This document shows positions 7,235 through 15,194 of a stretch of DNA of 17,572 nt, piece by piece (the first letter of the stretch is position 1; the number at the start of each line of letters is the position of its first letter). The translations under genes were made by a program, and so were the position numbers. A model generated the notes under the pieces. It made no database searches and was not told where the DNA came from. It saw nothing but the letters and a program-made list of their open reading frames with translations. Source of the DNA: Collinsella sp. AF02-46-1 (GTDB lineage Bacteria > Actinomycetota > Coriobacteriia > Coriobacteriales > Coriobacteriaceae); assembly GCA_934876235.1 (NCBI GenBank), contig CAKXKM010000039.1:1-17572 (forward strand). The letters are read 5' to 3'.

Positions 7235-8071
7235 CTACTCACTCCCCTTCTCGTCGTTGGTGACGGGAATAAAGCCCGCCTCGCGAATCTGCTTGTCCAT
7301 CTTTTCGGACGTCACGTAGTCGATGTAATCCTGCGCCTGCTGCGAAGGCGCACCCTTCACAAAGAAGTAAAGGTCGCGCGAGATGGGATAGCCGCCACTC
7401 GCGACCGTCTTCTCGGACGCCTCAACATGATTGACCGAGACGGCCTTGACCGAGGTCTTGGCGTTGAGGCCATCGACGAAGCCCAGCGAAATGTAGCCGA
7501 TAGCCCCGCGCGAACGAGATACCACGTCGCGCACCTGGCCCGTGCCCGAAAGAACGGCGGAGCGGCGATCGAACGGGGTGCCGTCCATCACGATGGTGCG
7601 GAAGGCTTCACGCGTGCCAGACGCCTCATCTCGGTTGATAACCTGAATCCTCAGGTCCTCGCCACCGACTTCTTTCCAGTTGGTGATCTTGCCGGCATAG
7701 ATATCGCGGAGCTGCTCGGTCGAGAGGTTATCGACGGGGTTGTCTTCGTTCACGATGACCGCGATACCGTCGTGGGCAATGACGATGGGAGTCAGGCCCA
7801 GATCCTGTTCGTCGGCATTGAGTCCACGGGAGGAGCTGGCGATATCGGCCGTGCCAGCGCTGACGGCTTCGATGCCAGCGGAAGAGCCCAAACCGGAAAC
7901 GAGCACGTCGATGCCGGTCTCCTCCTTAAAGCCCTCTGCCGCAATTTCGGCGATAGGAAGGCAGGTCGTGGAGCCGGCCACGGTAATGGAAGAGGTAGAA
8001 GATCCCGAAGAACAGGCGCACAGCGTAAGCGTAAGCACAGCGGCGCTCAGGACCGATACGATCTTTCTCAT
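7235..8071 (-). CDS. pstS: PstS, phosphate-binding lipoprotein
   Basis: A 278-residue substrate-binding protein. Residues 1-20 form a lipoprotein signal peptide (basic MRK, hydrophobic core, lipobox LCAC with the modified Cys at 20), followed by a Ser/Gly-rich spacer. Phosphate-pocket motifs are ITVAGSTTCLPIAE (29-42), the SSSRGLNADE stretch, VIAHDGIAVIVN, and the strongly conserved NRDEASGTREAF. It captures phosphate outside the membrane and hands it to PstC/PstA. Its ATG overlaps the pgeF stop (ATGA), and no Shine-Dalgarno-like sequence precedes it, so it probably relies on ribosomes finishing pgeF. Most pstS genes instead have their own promoter and strong ribosome site. Confidence 0.96.
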   Translation of the reverse strand: MRKIVSVLSAAVLTLTLCACSSGSSTSSITVAGSTTCLPIAEIAAEGFKEETGIDVLVSGLGSSAGIEAVSAGTADIASSSRGLNADEQDLGLTPIVIAHDGIAVIVNEDNPVDNLSTEQLRDIYAGKITNWKEVGGEDLRIQVINRDEASGTREAFRTIVMDGTPFDRRSAVLSGTGQVRDVVSRSRGAIGYISLGFVDGLNAKTSVKAVSVNHVEASEKTVASGGYPISRDLYFFVKGAPSQQAQDYIDYVTSEKMDKQIREAGFIPVTNDEKGSE

Positions 8072-8868
8072 AGCATCACGCCGATCGCAGCATGGCGCCC
8101 ACAGGTGCCGTCCTCGTTACGGTAGGAATAAAAGCGGTCGTTCTGACGCACAGTCGAAAGCTGGGTATCCACGATATTATCCGCGTCCACACCGGCATCT
8201 ACCAGCGCCTCATAAATGGCAGCGGAAAGATCGAGCATGCGAGAGGCACTCGCATCGATGCAAGAGAACTCGACGGCAAAGCGATCCATGAGTTCCTGGG
8301 ATACCTCATATTCGTCAGCCAAGATATGGGGGCCGATATAGGCGGAAACGTCGCTCGCATCGCAGCCGGCAGCATCGCAAAGCGCCTGGCACGCCTTGGC
8401 AGAAATACGTGCAATCGTGCCCTTCCAACCGGAGTGCACCACGGCAAATCCGCCAGGGGCCACCAGCACCACGGGAACGCAGTCGGCAAAGCAGAGCAGC
8501 ACGGGCACGTCATGGGCCGTACAGACGATGGCATCGCAGCCCTCGGCAATCTGCTCGCGAACAGCCTCAAGATCGTCGGCGCCGTTCGAAGTCACCGTAA
8601 CGATATGGTCACCATGTACCTGATTGGGCACGAGCAGATTATGCTCGCACTCAGTGGCGCCCATAGCTTCGAGCGCTCGACGACGATTTTCTTGAACAGC
8701 AAAGGGGTCATCGCCTACATGCGAGCCCAGGTTGAGCGAGGAGTACGCATCTTCAGAAACGCCACCGGTGCGCTCGGTAAAGGCAAAGCGGACATCGGAT
8801 GTCGCGCCCTCCACCAACGTAACTCCATCATGGTCGACACGCGAAACGTTGTCCGCACGTGCTGCCAT
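8068..8868 (-). CDS. pgeF: PgeF/YlmD (YfiH, LACC1) family enzyme
   Basis: A 266-residue protein of the former multicopper polyphenol oxidase family. Members are now known as purine nucleoside phosphorylase/adenosine deaminase enzymes (LACC1, YlmD) or as peptidoglycan-editing factor PgeF, which removes mis-incorporated L-Ser precursors. The three zinc ligands are visible: H85 in NQVHGD, C130 in CFADCVP and H145 in VVHSGWKG. YIGPHI and the C-terminal FYSYRNEDGTCGRHAA are also conserved. The ATG at 8868 is chosen over one at 8889 because AGGAGG lies seven bases before it. It follows ftsZ, its usual neighbour, but a terminator separates them and it shares a transcript with pst. Family identity is firm; which activity matters here is open. 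Confidence 0.93.
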   Translation of the reverse strand: MAARADNVSRVDHDGVTLVEGATSDVRFAFTERTGGVSEDAYSSLNLGSHVGDDPFAVQENRRRALEAMGATECEHNLLVPNQVHGDHIVTVTSNGADDLEAVREQIAEGCDAIVCTAHDVPVLLCFADCVPVVLVAPGGFAVVHSGWKGTIARISAKACQALCDAAGCDASDVSAYIGPHILADEYEVSQELMDRFAVEFSCIDASASRMLDLSAAIYEALVDAGVDADNIVDTQLSTVRQNDRFYSYRNEDGTCGRHAAIGVML

Positions 8869-8895
8869 ACTAAAGCCTCCTAATAACACAAGTAC

Positions 8896-8910
8896 CGCGG
8901 CGTCGCCGCG
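8896..8910 (-). promoter_or_regulatory. Perfect GC hairpin in the pgeF-pst leader
   Basis: CGCGGCG (8896-8902) and CGCCGCG (8904-8910) are exact reverse complements around one base, so in RNA a 6-bp stem with a 3-nt loop is likely. It lies between the proposed -10 box (8920-8925) and the ribosome site (about 8875-8880). It may stabilise the mRNA 5' end or act as an operator. The dyad is certain, its role is not. Confidence 0.5.
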
Positions 8911-8919
8911 CAGTCCGCG

Positions 8920-8989
8920 TTTATACGGCTGTCATACTTCCTTAAAAGGATACCCGCAGCGGTAGGGACCAAACGTAAAGGGAACGTAA
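8920..8989 (-). promoter_or_regulatory. Proposed pgeF-pst promoter with 11-nt direct repeat (PHO-box-like)
   Basis: On the minus strand TATAAA (8925-8920) is a good -10 box. The -35 region is poor in consensus but contains the dyad TCCTT-TT-AAGGA (8950-8939). Further upstream TTACGTT occurs twice exactly 11 nt apart (8989-8983 and 8978-8972), giving units GTTCCCTTTAC and GTTTGGTCCCT. Streptomyces PhoP boxes are direct repeats of 11 nt with a GTTCACC-like core, so the spacing fits but the bases only partly do. The repeats lie about 50 nt from the -10 box, farther than usual for a PHO box overlapping -35. Confidence 0.4.
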
Positions 8990-9008
8990 GGAGATTGGAG
9001 GCTTTCGT

Positions 9009-9022
9009 TTACAAACGAGAAA
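9009..9022. repeat. Short dyad CGTTTACAAACG beside the ftsZ terminator
   Basis: Plus-strand CGTTT-AC-AAACG forms a 5-6 bp dyad immediately beyond the ftsZ terminator T-tract and upstream of the PHO-box-like repeat. It could be a repressor or activator site for the pgeF-pst promoter, or chance. I have no family match for it. Confidence 0.3.
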
Positions 9023-9056
9023 CAAAACGGGGTGCATCCAAATGGACACACCCCGT
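9021..9056 (-). terminator. Rho-independent terminator after ftsZ
   Basis: Read leftward, a 13-bp stem with two G-T pairs (9056-9044 with 9039-9027) closes a 4-nt loop (ATTT) and is followed by TTTGTTT. It begins 22 bases after the ftsZ stop. It separates the division operon from pgeF-pst and implies that pgeF has its own promoter. Confidence 0.92.
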
Positions 9057-9078
9057 GCAGGTCGTTGAGAAAAACGAA

Positions 9079-10233
9079 CTAGAAGCTACCGCGCTTCAGG
9101 AAGTCGGGAAGCTCGAACTGGTCGTTGCCAAAGTTGGGCAGCTCGGTACCACCGACGTTGCGGGTCGGAGCGGCCTGAGCCGGGCTGGCAGCCGGAGCGG
9201 TGCGCTGCGGCTCAGCGGAGGCAGCGGCCTTGCTCTGAGACTGCTGAGCAGCAAAGAGCTCATCCTGACGGTTGACGTTGGAGTCGGAGAAGCCCGTAGC
9301 GATGACGGTGATACGCACCTGATCGCCCAGGGACTCGTCGACAACGGTACCGAAGATGATGTTGGCCTCGGGGTCGACGGCGTTGGCGACAACGTCGGCG
9401 GCGTCGCTGATCTCCTGGATGCCCAGGTCCTTGGAACCGGCGATGGAGAGCAGCACGCGCGTGGCACCATCGATGGAGCTCTCGAGCAGCGGGCTGGAGA
9501 TGGCCTGCTGGGCAGCGTCGACGGCACGAGTATCCCCAGAAGAGGTACCGATACCCATCATGGCGGTACCGGCCTGCTTCATGATGGTCTTAACATCGGC
9601 GAAGTCCAGGTTGATGATACCGGGGACGGTGATGAGGTCGGTGATGCCCTGGGTGCCCTGGGAAAGGACGCCATCGGCAATCGCGAAGGCCTCGAGCATG
9701 GTGGTCTTCTTCTCGGCGATGTCGAGCAGCTTATCGTTAGGAATGACGATCATGGTGTCGACGCAATCGGAGAGGGTCTTGATGCCCTCCTCGGCGCTCT
9801 TCTTACGCTTGCGGCCCTCGAAGGTGAAGGGCTTGGTCACGACGGCGACGGTCAGTGCGCCGACCTCGTTCATCGCGATATCGGCAACGATGGGAGCAGC
9901 GCCGGTACCGGTGCCGCCGCCCTCGCCGCAGGTGATAAACACCATGTCGGCGCCAGCGAGCGCCTCGGCGATGTCGTCGCGGGACTCATCGGCAGCCTTG
10001 CGGCCAACCTCGGGATTGGCGCCGGCGCCCAGGCCGCGGGTAAGGTCGGTGCCGATGTGCACCTTGATATCGGCATCAGAGATCGCGAGTGCCTGAGCAT
10101 CGGTGTTGATGGCAACAAACTCGACGCCGCGGATGCCCTCTTCGATCATTCGATTAACCGCGTTGGTACCGCCGCCGCCGACGCCGACCACCTTAATGAC
10201 GGCAAGGTAGTTGTTGATCTCTGTCTCGTGCAT
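9079..10233 (-). CDS. ftsZ: FtsZ, tubulin-like cell division GTPase
   Basis: A 384-residue FtsZ that polymerises on GTP into the Z-ring at midcell. Seen are the N-terminal VVGVGGGGTNAVNRM (15-29), RGLGAGANPEVGRKAA (66-81), the tubulin signature GGGTGTGAAP (105-114) and the T7 loop NLDFADVKTIM (208-218) that completes the GTPase of the next subunit. A Gln/Ala/Pro-rich linker of about 50 residues leads to the C-terminal peptide ELPDFLKRGSF, the SepF/FtsW-type docking site. The ATG at 10233 has GGAGGA five bases upstream; the in-frame start at 10263 lacks conservation. It follows ftsQ with no ftsA between and ends in a terminator. Length is normal. Confidence 0.98.
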   Translation of the reverse strand: MHETEINNYLAVIKVVGVGGGGTNAVNRMIEEGIRGVEFVAINTDAQALAISDADIKVHIGTDLTRGLGAGANPEVGRKAADESRDDIAEALAGADMVFITCGEGGGTGTGAAPIVADIAMNEVGALTVAVVTKPFTFEGRKRKKSAEEGIKTLSDCVDTMIVIPNDKLLDIAEKKTTMLEAFAIADGVLSQGTQGITDLITVPGIINLDFADVKTIMKQAGTAMMGIGTSSGDTRAVDAAQQAISSPLLESSIDGATRVLLSIAGSKDLGIQEISDAADVVANAVDPEANIIFGTVVDESLGDQVRITVIATGFSDSNVNRQDELFAAQQSQSKAAASAEPQRTAPAASPAQAAPTRNVGGTELPNFGNDQFELPDFLKRGSF

Positions 10234-10432
10234 GTCGGTCCTCCGAACAAAGGTTATAGCCATAGCATGGGTCGACCCCTGCGCACATTAACCTTCAGGT
10301 TGAAAGTAAATGCAAAGGTAAACCGTATTATGTTTGCACATTATGAACGTATCAGTCAAATAATTGACCGTGAAAACCAAACAAACCAGATAAACGGCGT
10401 GGTATGGCCCCTCAACAAAGCATCAACCAGCG
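10234..10432 (-). promoter_or_regulatory. ftsZ leader and likely promoter region, palindrome-rich
   Basis: This 199-nt gap is clearly AT-richer than its surroundings and holds no gene. On the minus strand it has TTGACT (10359-10354) inside the dyad GTCAA-TTAT-TTGAC, and CATAAT twice (10345-10340 and 10332-10327), but no pair has ideal 17-nt spacing, so the exact promoter is uncertain. Nearer the gene are AACCT-TC-AGGTT (about 10289-10300), the perfect palindrome GGGTCGACCC (10269-10278) and CCAT-AGC-ATGG (10260-10270). A separate ftsZ promoter is expected and fits the composition. Confidence 0.45.
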
Positions 10433-11689
10433 CTACGAGGTCGGAGCATTTCTAAATGTGTAGTTGCCCGGAGAGCGCACATTGATATACGTTACGCCCT
10501 CTACCTGCGAAAGCAACTTGGTGACTACGCGTTCCTTCTTGGCGATATCGTCCGAATCGCCCAGCGACACCTCAATGCCGTTATTGAGGTTTGCCGAGAT
10601 GGCTTCGACCGAAGGCGTGGAAATATCCTTGACTTGCCCCAAGAACTCGCTCGAAAAACCACGCACATAATCCAGGCCGGCCTTAACGGCTTTCGAGTTC
10701 ACCGCCTGGCCGGAAACCGGAGCGACATCCGCCGAGACATCAGTCAACAACACCGCGCCATAATGCTTGGCGAGCGCCAGCGCGGCATCGATTCCGGTCA
10801 AGGTATTTGAGCCCTGCCCTGTCGTGATGACGTTGCCCTGGTCGTCCACTTCGACCGACGTCGACAGCGGGGCGATCCAGGTGTCATCGTCTCCGATAGC
10901 CCAGGCAAGGTCGTCGGAGCTGATATATGCAATGGCGATAACTTTACGCTCCGTCGGCGTGATGATAAGCGTATGGGGAAACTGGCGCTGGACATCTACG
11001 CCCGAGACCCACGGGTTTTGCTTGAGATCCTCGGTAATCTGGTCGGGATCGACGTTAAAAAGCGACGTTCCCTCGGGCAAGTCGATCAGCTGGATAGCAT
11101 CGTGCTTCGTCACATGCTCGCTGCCTTGAATCTGAATATCAGTGGCAGTAAACAATCCAGAGTTGATCACCACGATGGCAACGACGACGAGCACGGCCAA
11201 GACGGCCAAAACGCCGCCCACGATTTTGCCTTTGCCTGTAACGACAGAAGCGGCGTCTGATGTTTTATTTGCCATCGCTCCAAGTGAAGATAACGGGTTG
11301 AAGCCTTTTTTACTCGAAGGCTTCTTGGCGGTAGCCGGCACCGATGTCAGCGAGCGCGGTTTCGATGCGCCCAGCGTGCGGCCTGGACGCGCCGCTTTAG
11401 TTCCCGTCGAGGGCTTGGGAGTTGCCATGGGACGGGCAGGCTTGGCGCCCATAACAGGCTTTGACGTCACCGAGGGACGCGAGGACTTTTTTGCGGCCGG
11501 ACGATTACCGAGCTGCGAGCCGACGACCGGACGACTGGCCTGTCGAGCATGCCCGACAGACTTAGAGTGCGCGACGGTATTGCGTTGAGGTTTGGCAGGC
11601 GCGCCGGAACGCCCTCCGGCGCGGCGGAAGGTGGGTTTCGATGCTCTAGAAGCCGAGGAATTTAACTTCCGGTCTGAGCTCGATGCCAT
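10433..11689 (-). CDS. ftsQ: FtsQ/DivIB divisome protein with long basic N-terminal tail
   Basis: A 418-residue bitopic membrane protein of the FtsQ/DivIB family, which links FtsZ-ring assembly to septal wall synthesis through FtsB/FtsL. One membrane helix at about 156-177 is followed by the POTRA domain (about 180-250, from FTATDIQIQGSEHVTKHDAI to VQRQFPHTLIITPTER) and the FtsQ beta domain to about 405. The cytoplasmic N-terminus is about 155 residues, very rich in Lys, Arg, Ser, Pro and Ala with repeated KP/RP steps; E. coli FtsQ has about 25 there. The ATG lies inside murB (44-nt overlap) with GGGAGG only three bases upstream; no other start is available before residue 80. Confidence 0.9.
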   Translation of the reverse strand: MASSSDRKLNSSASRASKPTFRRAGGRSGAPAKPQRNTVAHSKSVGHARQASRPVVGSQLGNRPAAKKSSRPSVTSKPVMGAKPARPMATPKPSTGTKAARPGRTLGASKPRSLTSVPATAKKPSSKKGFNPLSSLGAMANKTSDAASVVTGKGKIVGGVLAVLAVLVVVAIVVINSGLFTATDIQIQGSEHVTKHDAIQLIDLPEGTSLFNVDPDQITEDLKQNPWVSGVDVQRQFPHTLIITPTERKVIAIAYISSDDLAWAIGDDDTWIAPLSTSVEVDDQGNVITTGQGSNTLTGIDAALALAKHYGAVLLTDVSADVAPVSGQAVNSKAVKAGLDYVRGFSSEFLGQVKDISTPSVEAISANLNNGIEVSLGDSDDIAKKERVVTKLLSQVEGVTYINVRSPGNYTFRNAPTS

Positions 11690-12557
11690 ACGCCTCCCTC
11701 ACCTTTCCGTGCACATGTCTGATAACCGCGGCAACGTCATCGGCCGAGGCAGTTCCGTTATTAACGATAAAATTAGCGTGAACGGGCGAAACTTCCGCGC
11801 CGCCAATTGAAAAACCCTTTAATCCACAATCCTCGATAAGCTTGCCCACACTCGCATCGGGCGGGTTGCGAAAGACCGACCCGCAGGATGCGCGACCCAT
11901 GGGCTGCGTACGCTTGCGCCTTGTAAGGTACCGCTCCATGCGCTCGCGAATGTCGGCCTTGGGCGCCGGTTTAAGCTTGAGCACGCACTCGAGGATGATC
12001 TCATTGCGGGGAAGGCTACATTCGCGGTAGCCCCAAGAGATCTCGGACCCCGCATAATGCTTGATACCGGATGCCGGGTCAAACGTTACGACATCCTCAA
12101 CCAGCGAGCCAATCCACTCGGTCCGCGTGCCGGCATTCATAGATATCGCACCGCCGACCGAACCAGGAATGCCAACGGCAAACTCAAGGCCCGAGAGGCT
12201 ACGCGACAGGGCATCGTTGACCAGGCGCGCAAACATCACGCCCGCACCGACCGTCAGCGTACAACCGTCATCGGCAACAACCGTGCGCTGGAACTCACGT
12301 CCGAGCGAAATGACGGCACCGCGATAACCGCCATCGGCAACCAGCAGATTGGAGCCCTTGCCGATGATGACCCACGGCACCTGCTCGCGATCGAGCACCG
12401 CCACGGCGCGGCGGAGGGCATGATAGCTATGGCACGTCACAAAGAGGTCGGCCTTGCCGCCGATACGATAGCTCGTATGACGCGCAAGGCGCTCGTCCTC
12501 GATCACATCCGTGTCGATCATGCCCGAGAGCGCCATGACGGCGTTAAACAGACCCAT
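11646..12557 (-). CDS. murB: MurB, UDP-N-acetylenolpyruvoylglucosamine reductase
   Basis: A 303-residue FAD enzyme that reduces UDP-GlcNAc-enolpyruvate with NADPH to UDP-MurNAc in the cytoplasm. FAD-binding marks are HTSYRIGGKAD (27-37), GKGSNLLV (66-73) and GIPGSVGGAISMNAG (129-143). Catalytic-domain marks are WGYREC (175-180), the proton-donor Ser in CGSVFRNP (225-232), HANFIVN (260-266) and the final glutamate in ELRPEVKFLG. The length and lack of the extra E. coli-type insertion suggest a type II MurB. The ATG begins 5 nt after the murC stop without a clear ribosome site, so coupling to murC is likely; starts at 12536 or 12521 are possible. Its 3' end overlaps ftsQ. Confidence 0.96.
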   Translation of the reverse strand: MGLFNAVMALSGMIDTDVIEDERLARHTSYRIGGKADLFVTCHSYHALRRAVAVLDREQVPWVIIGKGSNLLVADGGYRGAVISLGREFQRTVVADDGCTLTVGAGVMFARLVNDALSRSLSGLEFAVGIPGSVGGAISMNAGTRTEWIGSLVEDVVTFDPASGIKHYAGSEISWGYRECSLPRNEIILECVLKLKPAPKADIRERMERYLTRRKRTQPMGRASCGSVFRNPPDASVGKLIEDCGLKGFSIGGAEVSPVHANFIVNNGTASADDVAAVIRHVHGKVREAYGIELRPEVKFLGF

Positions 12558-12562
12558 TAGAC

Positions 12563-13981
12563 TTAAGCGTCTTTCTTGGCAGTCAGATACTCAATGAACT
12601 CGGGACCGACGGTCGTAACGTCGCCGGCACCCATGGTGAGCAGCAGGTCGCCCTCGCCCACCATCTGCTCGAGCTCCTGATTGAGCTCAAGACGGCTGGA
12701 GCAGTACACGACCTCCTTGCCAGGATGCTTGGCGCGCACGGTATCGGCGAGCATCTTAGAGGTGACACCCGGAATGGGCATCTCGCCAGCCGAGAACACA
12801 TCAATCAGCAGCAGTTTATCGGCATTGGCAAATGCATCGGCAAAGTCGTCGCACAGGGCCTGCAGGCGCGAATAGCGGTGCGGCTGGAACACGACGTCGA
12901 CGTGCTTGTAACCCAGCGACGAAGCGGCAGCAAGCGTCGCCTTGATCTCGGTGGGGTGATGGCCGTAATCATCGACCACGGTGATGCCATCGATATCGCC
13001 CACGTGGGTAAAGCGACGGCGGACGCCCTCAAAGCTCGAGAGCGCCTTGGCGGCGGCGTCGATGTCAAGGCCCAGGACATGGGCGACGGTGAGCACCGCC
13101 GTGGCGTTGAGCATGTTGTGGCGACCGGGGTTGCTCTTGATCTCCACAGCGTGCTCAGTGCCGTCCTCAAAGCGAACGATAAAGTCACTCTGGATGCCCT
13201 TGACATCCGGGTGCATGCAGACGATGTCGTTGCTCTCGGCAAAGCCGTAGGAAAGCACGTGACGGCCCGTCGACTTGGCGAGCTCGACCAGATGCGGGTC
13301 CTCACCACAGACGATGACGGTGCCCTCCTCGCCCACCAGGCTCATGAATTTGGCGAAAGTTGCCTCGATCTCCTCGATACCCGAGTAGTGATCGAGGTGG
13401 TCGGCCTCGACGTTGGTCACAATGACTACGTTGGGGTTCAGGAACAGGAAGGAGCTGTCGGACTCGTCGGCCTCGGCGACAAAGTAGTCGCCCGAGCCGT
13501 TCTTGCCGTTCGTGTCATAGCCCTCGACGATGCCACCGATCAGAAAGCTCGGATCCAGACCCATGCGGTCGAGCATGGTGGCGCACATCGAAGACGTGGT
13601 GGTCTTGCCATGCGTGCCGGCAACAGCGACGGTGGTGTAGCCGTGGCCCAAAGCAGAGAGCATCTTGGCACGGGGCCACACGGGAATACCCAGCTCGCGA
13701 GCGCGCACGAGTTCAGGGTTGGACTCCGGAATAGCGGTGGACACAACAACCACGTCGGGCTTGACCTCGTCGATCGTGGCGGCCTCATGGCCCACATGCA
13801 CCTTCACACCAGCGCGGGTAAGCTGGCGGATATAACGTGACGTCTTAAGGTCGGAGCCGGTAACGGCATAACCGCGCTCGTGCAGAACGAGGGCGATGCC
13901 GCTCATGCCGGCGCCGCCGATACCGATAAAGTGGGCGCTCTTAAACTCGGGCGCGGAGGTTGCAGTCTGGGAATCAGCCAT
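12563..13981 (-). CDS. murC: MurC, UDP-N-acetylmuramate--L-alanine ligase
   Basis: A 472-residue ATP-dependent ligase that adds L-Ala to UDP-MurNAc, the first step of stem peptide synthesis. Marks are GIGGAGMSGIA (20-30) for the UDP site, the ATP loop GTHGKTTTSS (122-131), EADESDSSF, the NVEADHLDHY Mg/catalytic segment, the NPGRHNMLNA substrate loop, the VVDDYGHHPTEIKATL segment and FQPHRYSR. The ATG at 13981 has AAGGAG 11 bases upstream, a little far; an in-frame GTG at 14008 adds nine residues with no better ribosome site. A gap of about 97 nt separates it from murG and may hold a promoter, though none is clear to me. Confidence 0.97.
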   Translation of the reverse strand: MADSQTATSAPEFKSAHFIGIGGAGMSGIALVLHERGYAVTGSDLKTSRYIRQLTRAGVKVHVGHEAATIDEVKPDVVVVSTAIPESNPELVRARELGIPVWPRAKMLSALGHGYTTVAVAGTHGKTTTSSMCATMLDRMGLDPSFLIGGIVEGYDTNGKNGSGDYFVAEADESDSSFLFLNPNVVIVTNVEADHLDHYSGIEEIEATFAKFMSLVGEEGTVIVCGEDPHLVELAKSTGRHVLSYGFAESNDIVCMHPDVKGIQSDFIVRFEDGTEHAVEIKSNPGRHNMLNATAVLTVAHVLGLDIDAAAKALSSFEGVRRRFTHVGDIDGITVVDDYGHHPTEIKATLAAASSLGYKHVDVVFQPHRYSRLQALCDDFADAFANADKLLLIDVFSAGEMPIPGVTSKMLADTVRAKHPGKEVVYCSSRLELNQELEQMVGEGDLLLTMGAGDVTTVGPEFIEYLTAKKDA

Positions 13982-14078
13982 GTGCTCGTGTACTCCTTGC
14001 GTAAACACTGCCTGTAACCCGTTAACTGTACCGCACCTACCGCATCAGCGCGAGGGCGACCGAAGATATCCCGTCTAA

Positions 14079-15194
14079 CTAACGCAAACCCTCTACTGCA
14101 TCCGCCAGAAGAGCGGCGGCTCTATCCTGAGCCAGACCACGCGCCGCCTGACGCATGGCGTCGCGCGCCGCCGCGTCATCGACCAGGTGCAGCAGCTCAT
14201 CGGCAAAGGCAGAACCGTCGATATCGGCATCGGCGCAGAGCACGCCGGCCCCGGCGTCGACCAGATAACGAGCATTGGTGGTTTGGTGGTCGGCCGTCGC
14301 ATGCGGATACGGCACGAGCACCGAGGGCACGGCGAGCGCAGCGATCTCGGCCACGCTCGATGCACCCGAACGCGAGAGCACCAAATCGGCAGCAGCCAGC
14401 ATATCGCCCATGTTGTCGATGTAAGGCTGGACGCGGTAACGCTTCGCCTCCTCGGGCGTCAGCGCCAAAGCGCGCTCGGTCTCCTCAAAGCCGTCGGCAC
14501 CCGTCGAATGCAACACATAGAGGTTCTTGCGCGAAAGCAGCTCGTTTTTGAGCGAAGTCACGCGCTCGTTGAGGTGCTGGGCGCCAAGTGAACCGCCAAA
14601 GACGAGCAGCAGCGTAGCGTCCTCGGGAACGCCAAGTGCCTTGCGGCCACGAGCGCGATCGCCCTCGATCACCGAGCGACGTACGGGGTTGCCGGTCATG
14701 AGCACGTGGTCAGGGTCACCTTCGCGCTCAAAGACCGAACGCGCTGCCGGCACCGAGATGCACACGCGGGCGGCGTGGGAGTTCATCATCTTGTTGGCCA
14801 GGCCCGGAACAGAGTTCTGCTCATGCAGCAGATACGGAACGCCTGCGCCCTTGCACCACCCCAGCAGCGGAACCTCGACATAGGCACCAAAACCGATGGC
14901 GGCATCGGGCTTGCCGACCTTTGAGAAATGACTGGCGAGCGCACGCTTGGCCTTGTTGACACGCCACAGGGAGGTCAGCGCCGTCCAAGGACGGGAGCGG
15001 TCGAAGCCCGTGACCGTAATGGGCACAAAATCAAACCCAGCCTCGGGGACCAGACGACCCTCGAGCTTGCGCGACTGGCCCACGAACACAACGTGGTGGC
15101 CACGATCACGCAGCTCTTCGGCCAAGGCGAGCGCGGGGTTGATGTGTCCCGCCGTGCCGCCGGCTGCAATAGCAACGGTCATCTTATCGGTCAT
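14079..15194 (-). CDS. murG: MurG, lipid II-forming GlcNAc transferase
   Basis: A 371-residue GT-B glycosyltransferase on the inner face of the membrane that moves GlcNAc from UDP-GlcNAc to lipid I, making lipid II. Marks are the N-terminal G-loop GGTAGHINPALALAEEL, IGFGAYVEVP, the HEQNSVPG motif, GNPVRRSV, the C-terminal FGGSLGAQHLNE loop, and the UDP-GlcNAc region SRSGASSVAEIAALAVPSVLVPYPHATADHQTTNA. The ATG at 15194 has GAAGGGA five bases upstream and overlaps the ftsW end by 11 nt; an ATG at 15182, one base after the ftsW stop, is the alternative. Length matches the family. Confidence 0.96.
   Translation of the reverse strand: MTDKMTVAIAAGGTAGHINPALALAEELRDRGHHVVFVGQSRKLEGRLVPEAGFDFVPITVTGFDRSRPWTALTSLWRVNKAKRALASHFSKVGKPDAAIGFGAYVEVPLLGWCKGAGVPYLLHEQNSVPGLANKMMNSHAARVCISVPAARSVFEREGDPDHVLMTGNPVRRSVIEGDRARGRKALGVPEDATLLLVFGGSLGAQHLNERVTSLKNELLSRKNLYVLHSTGADGFEETERALALTPEEAKRYRVQPYIDNMGDMLAAADLVLSRSGASSVAEIAALAVPSVLVPYPHATADHQTTNARYLVDAGAGVLCADADIDGSAFADELLHLVDDAAARDAMRQAARGLAQDRAAALLADAVEGLR

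Noticed and set aside
10234..10432. Small gene or ftsA remnant between ftsQ and ftsZ
   Set aside because: No open frame with a start, ribosome site or actin-fold motif; composition and dyads suit a promoter and leader.
8995..10455. Long plus-strand open frame of 486 codons opposite ftsZ
   Set aside because: It mirrors FtsZ codons on the other strand; the product is Gly/Asp/Val-rich without family likeness, as expected where G and C dominate third positions.
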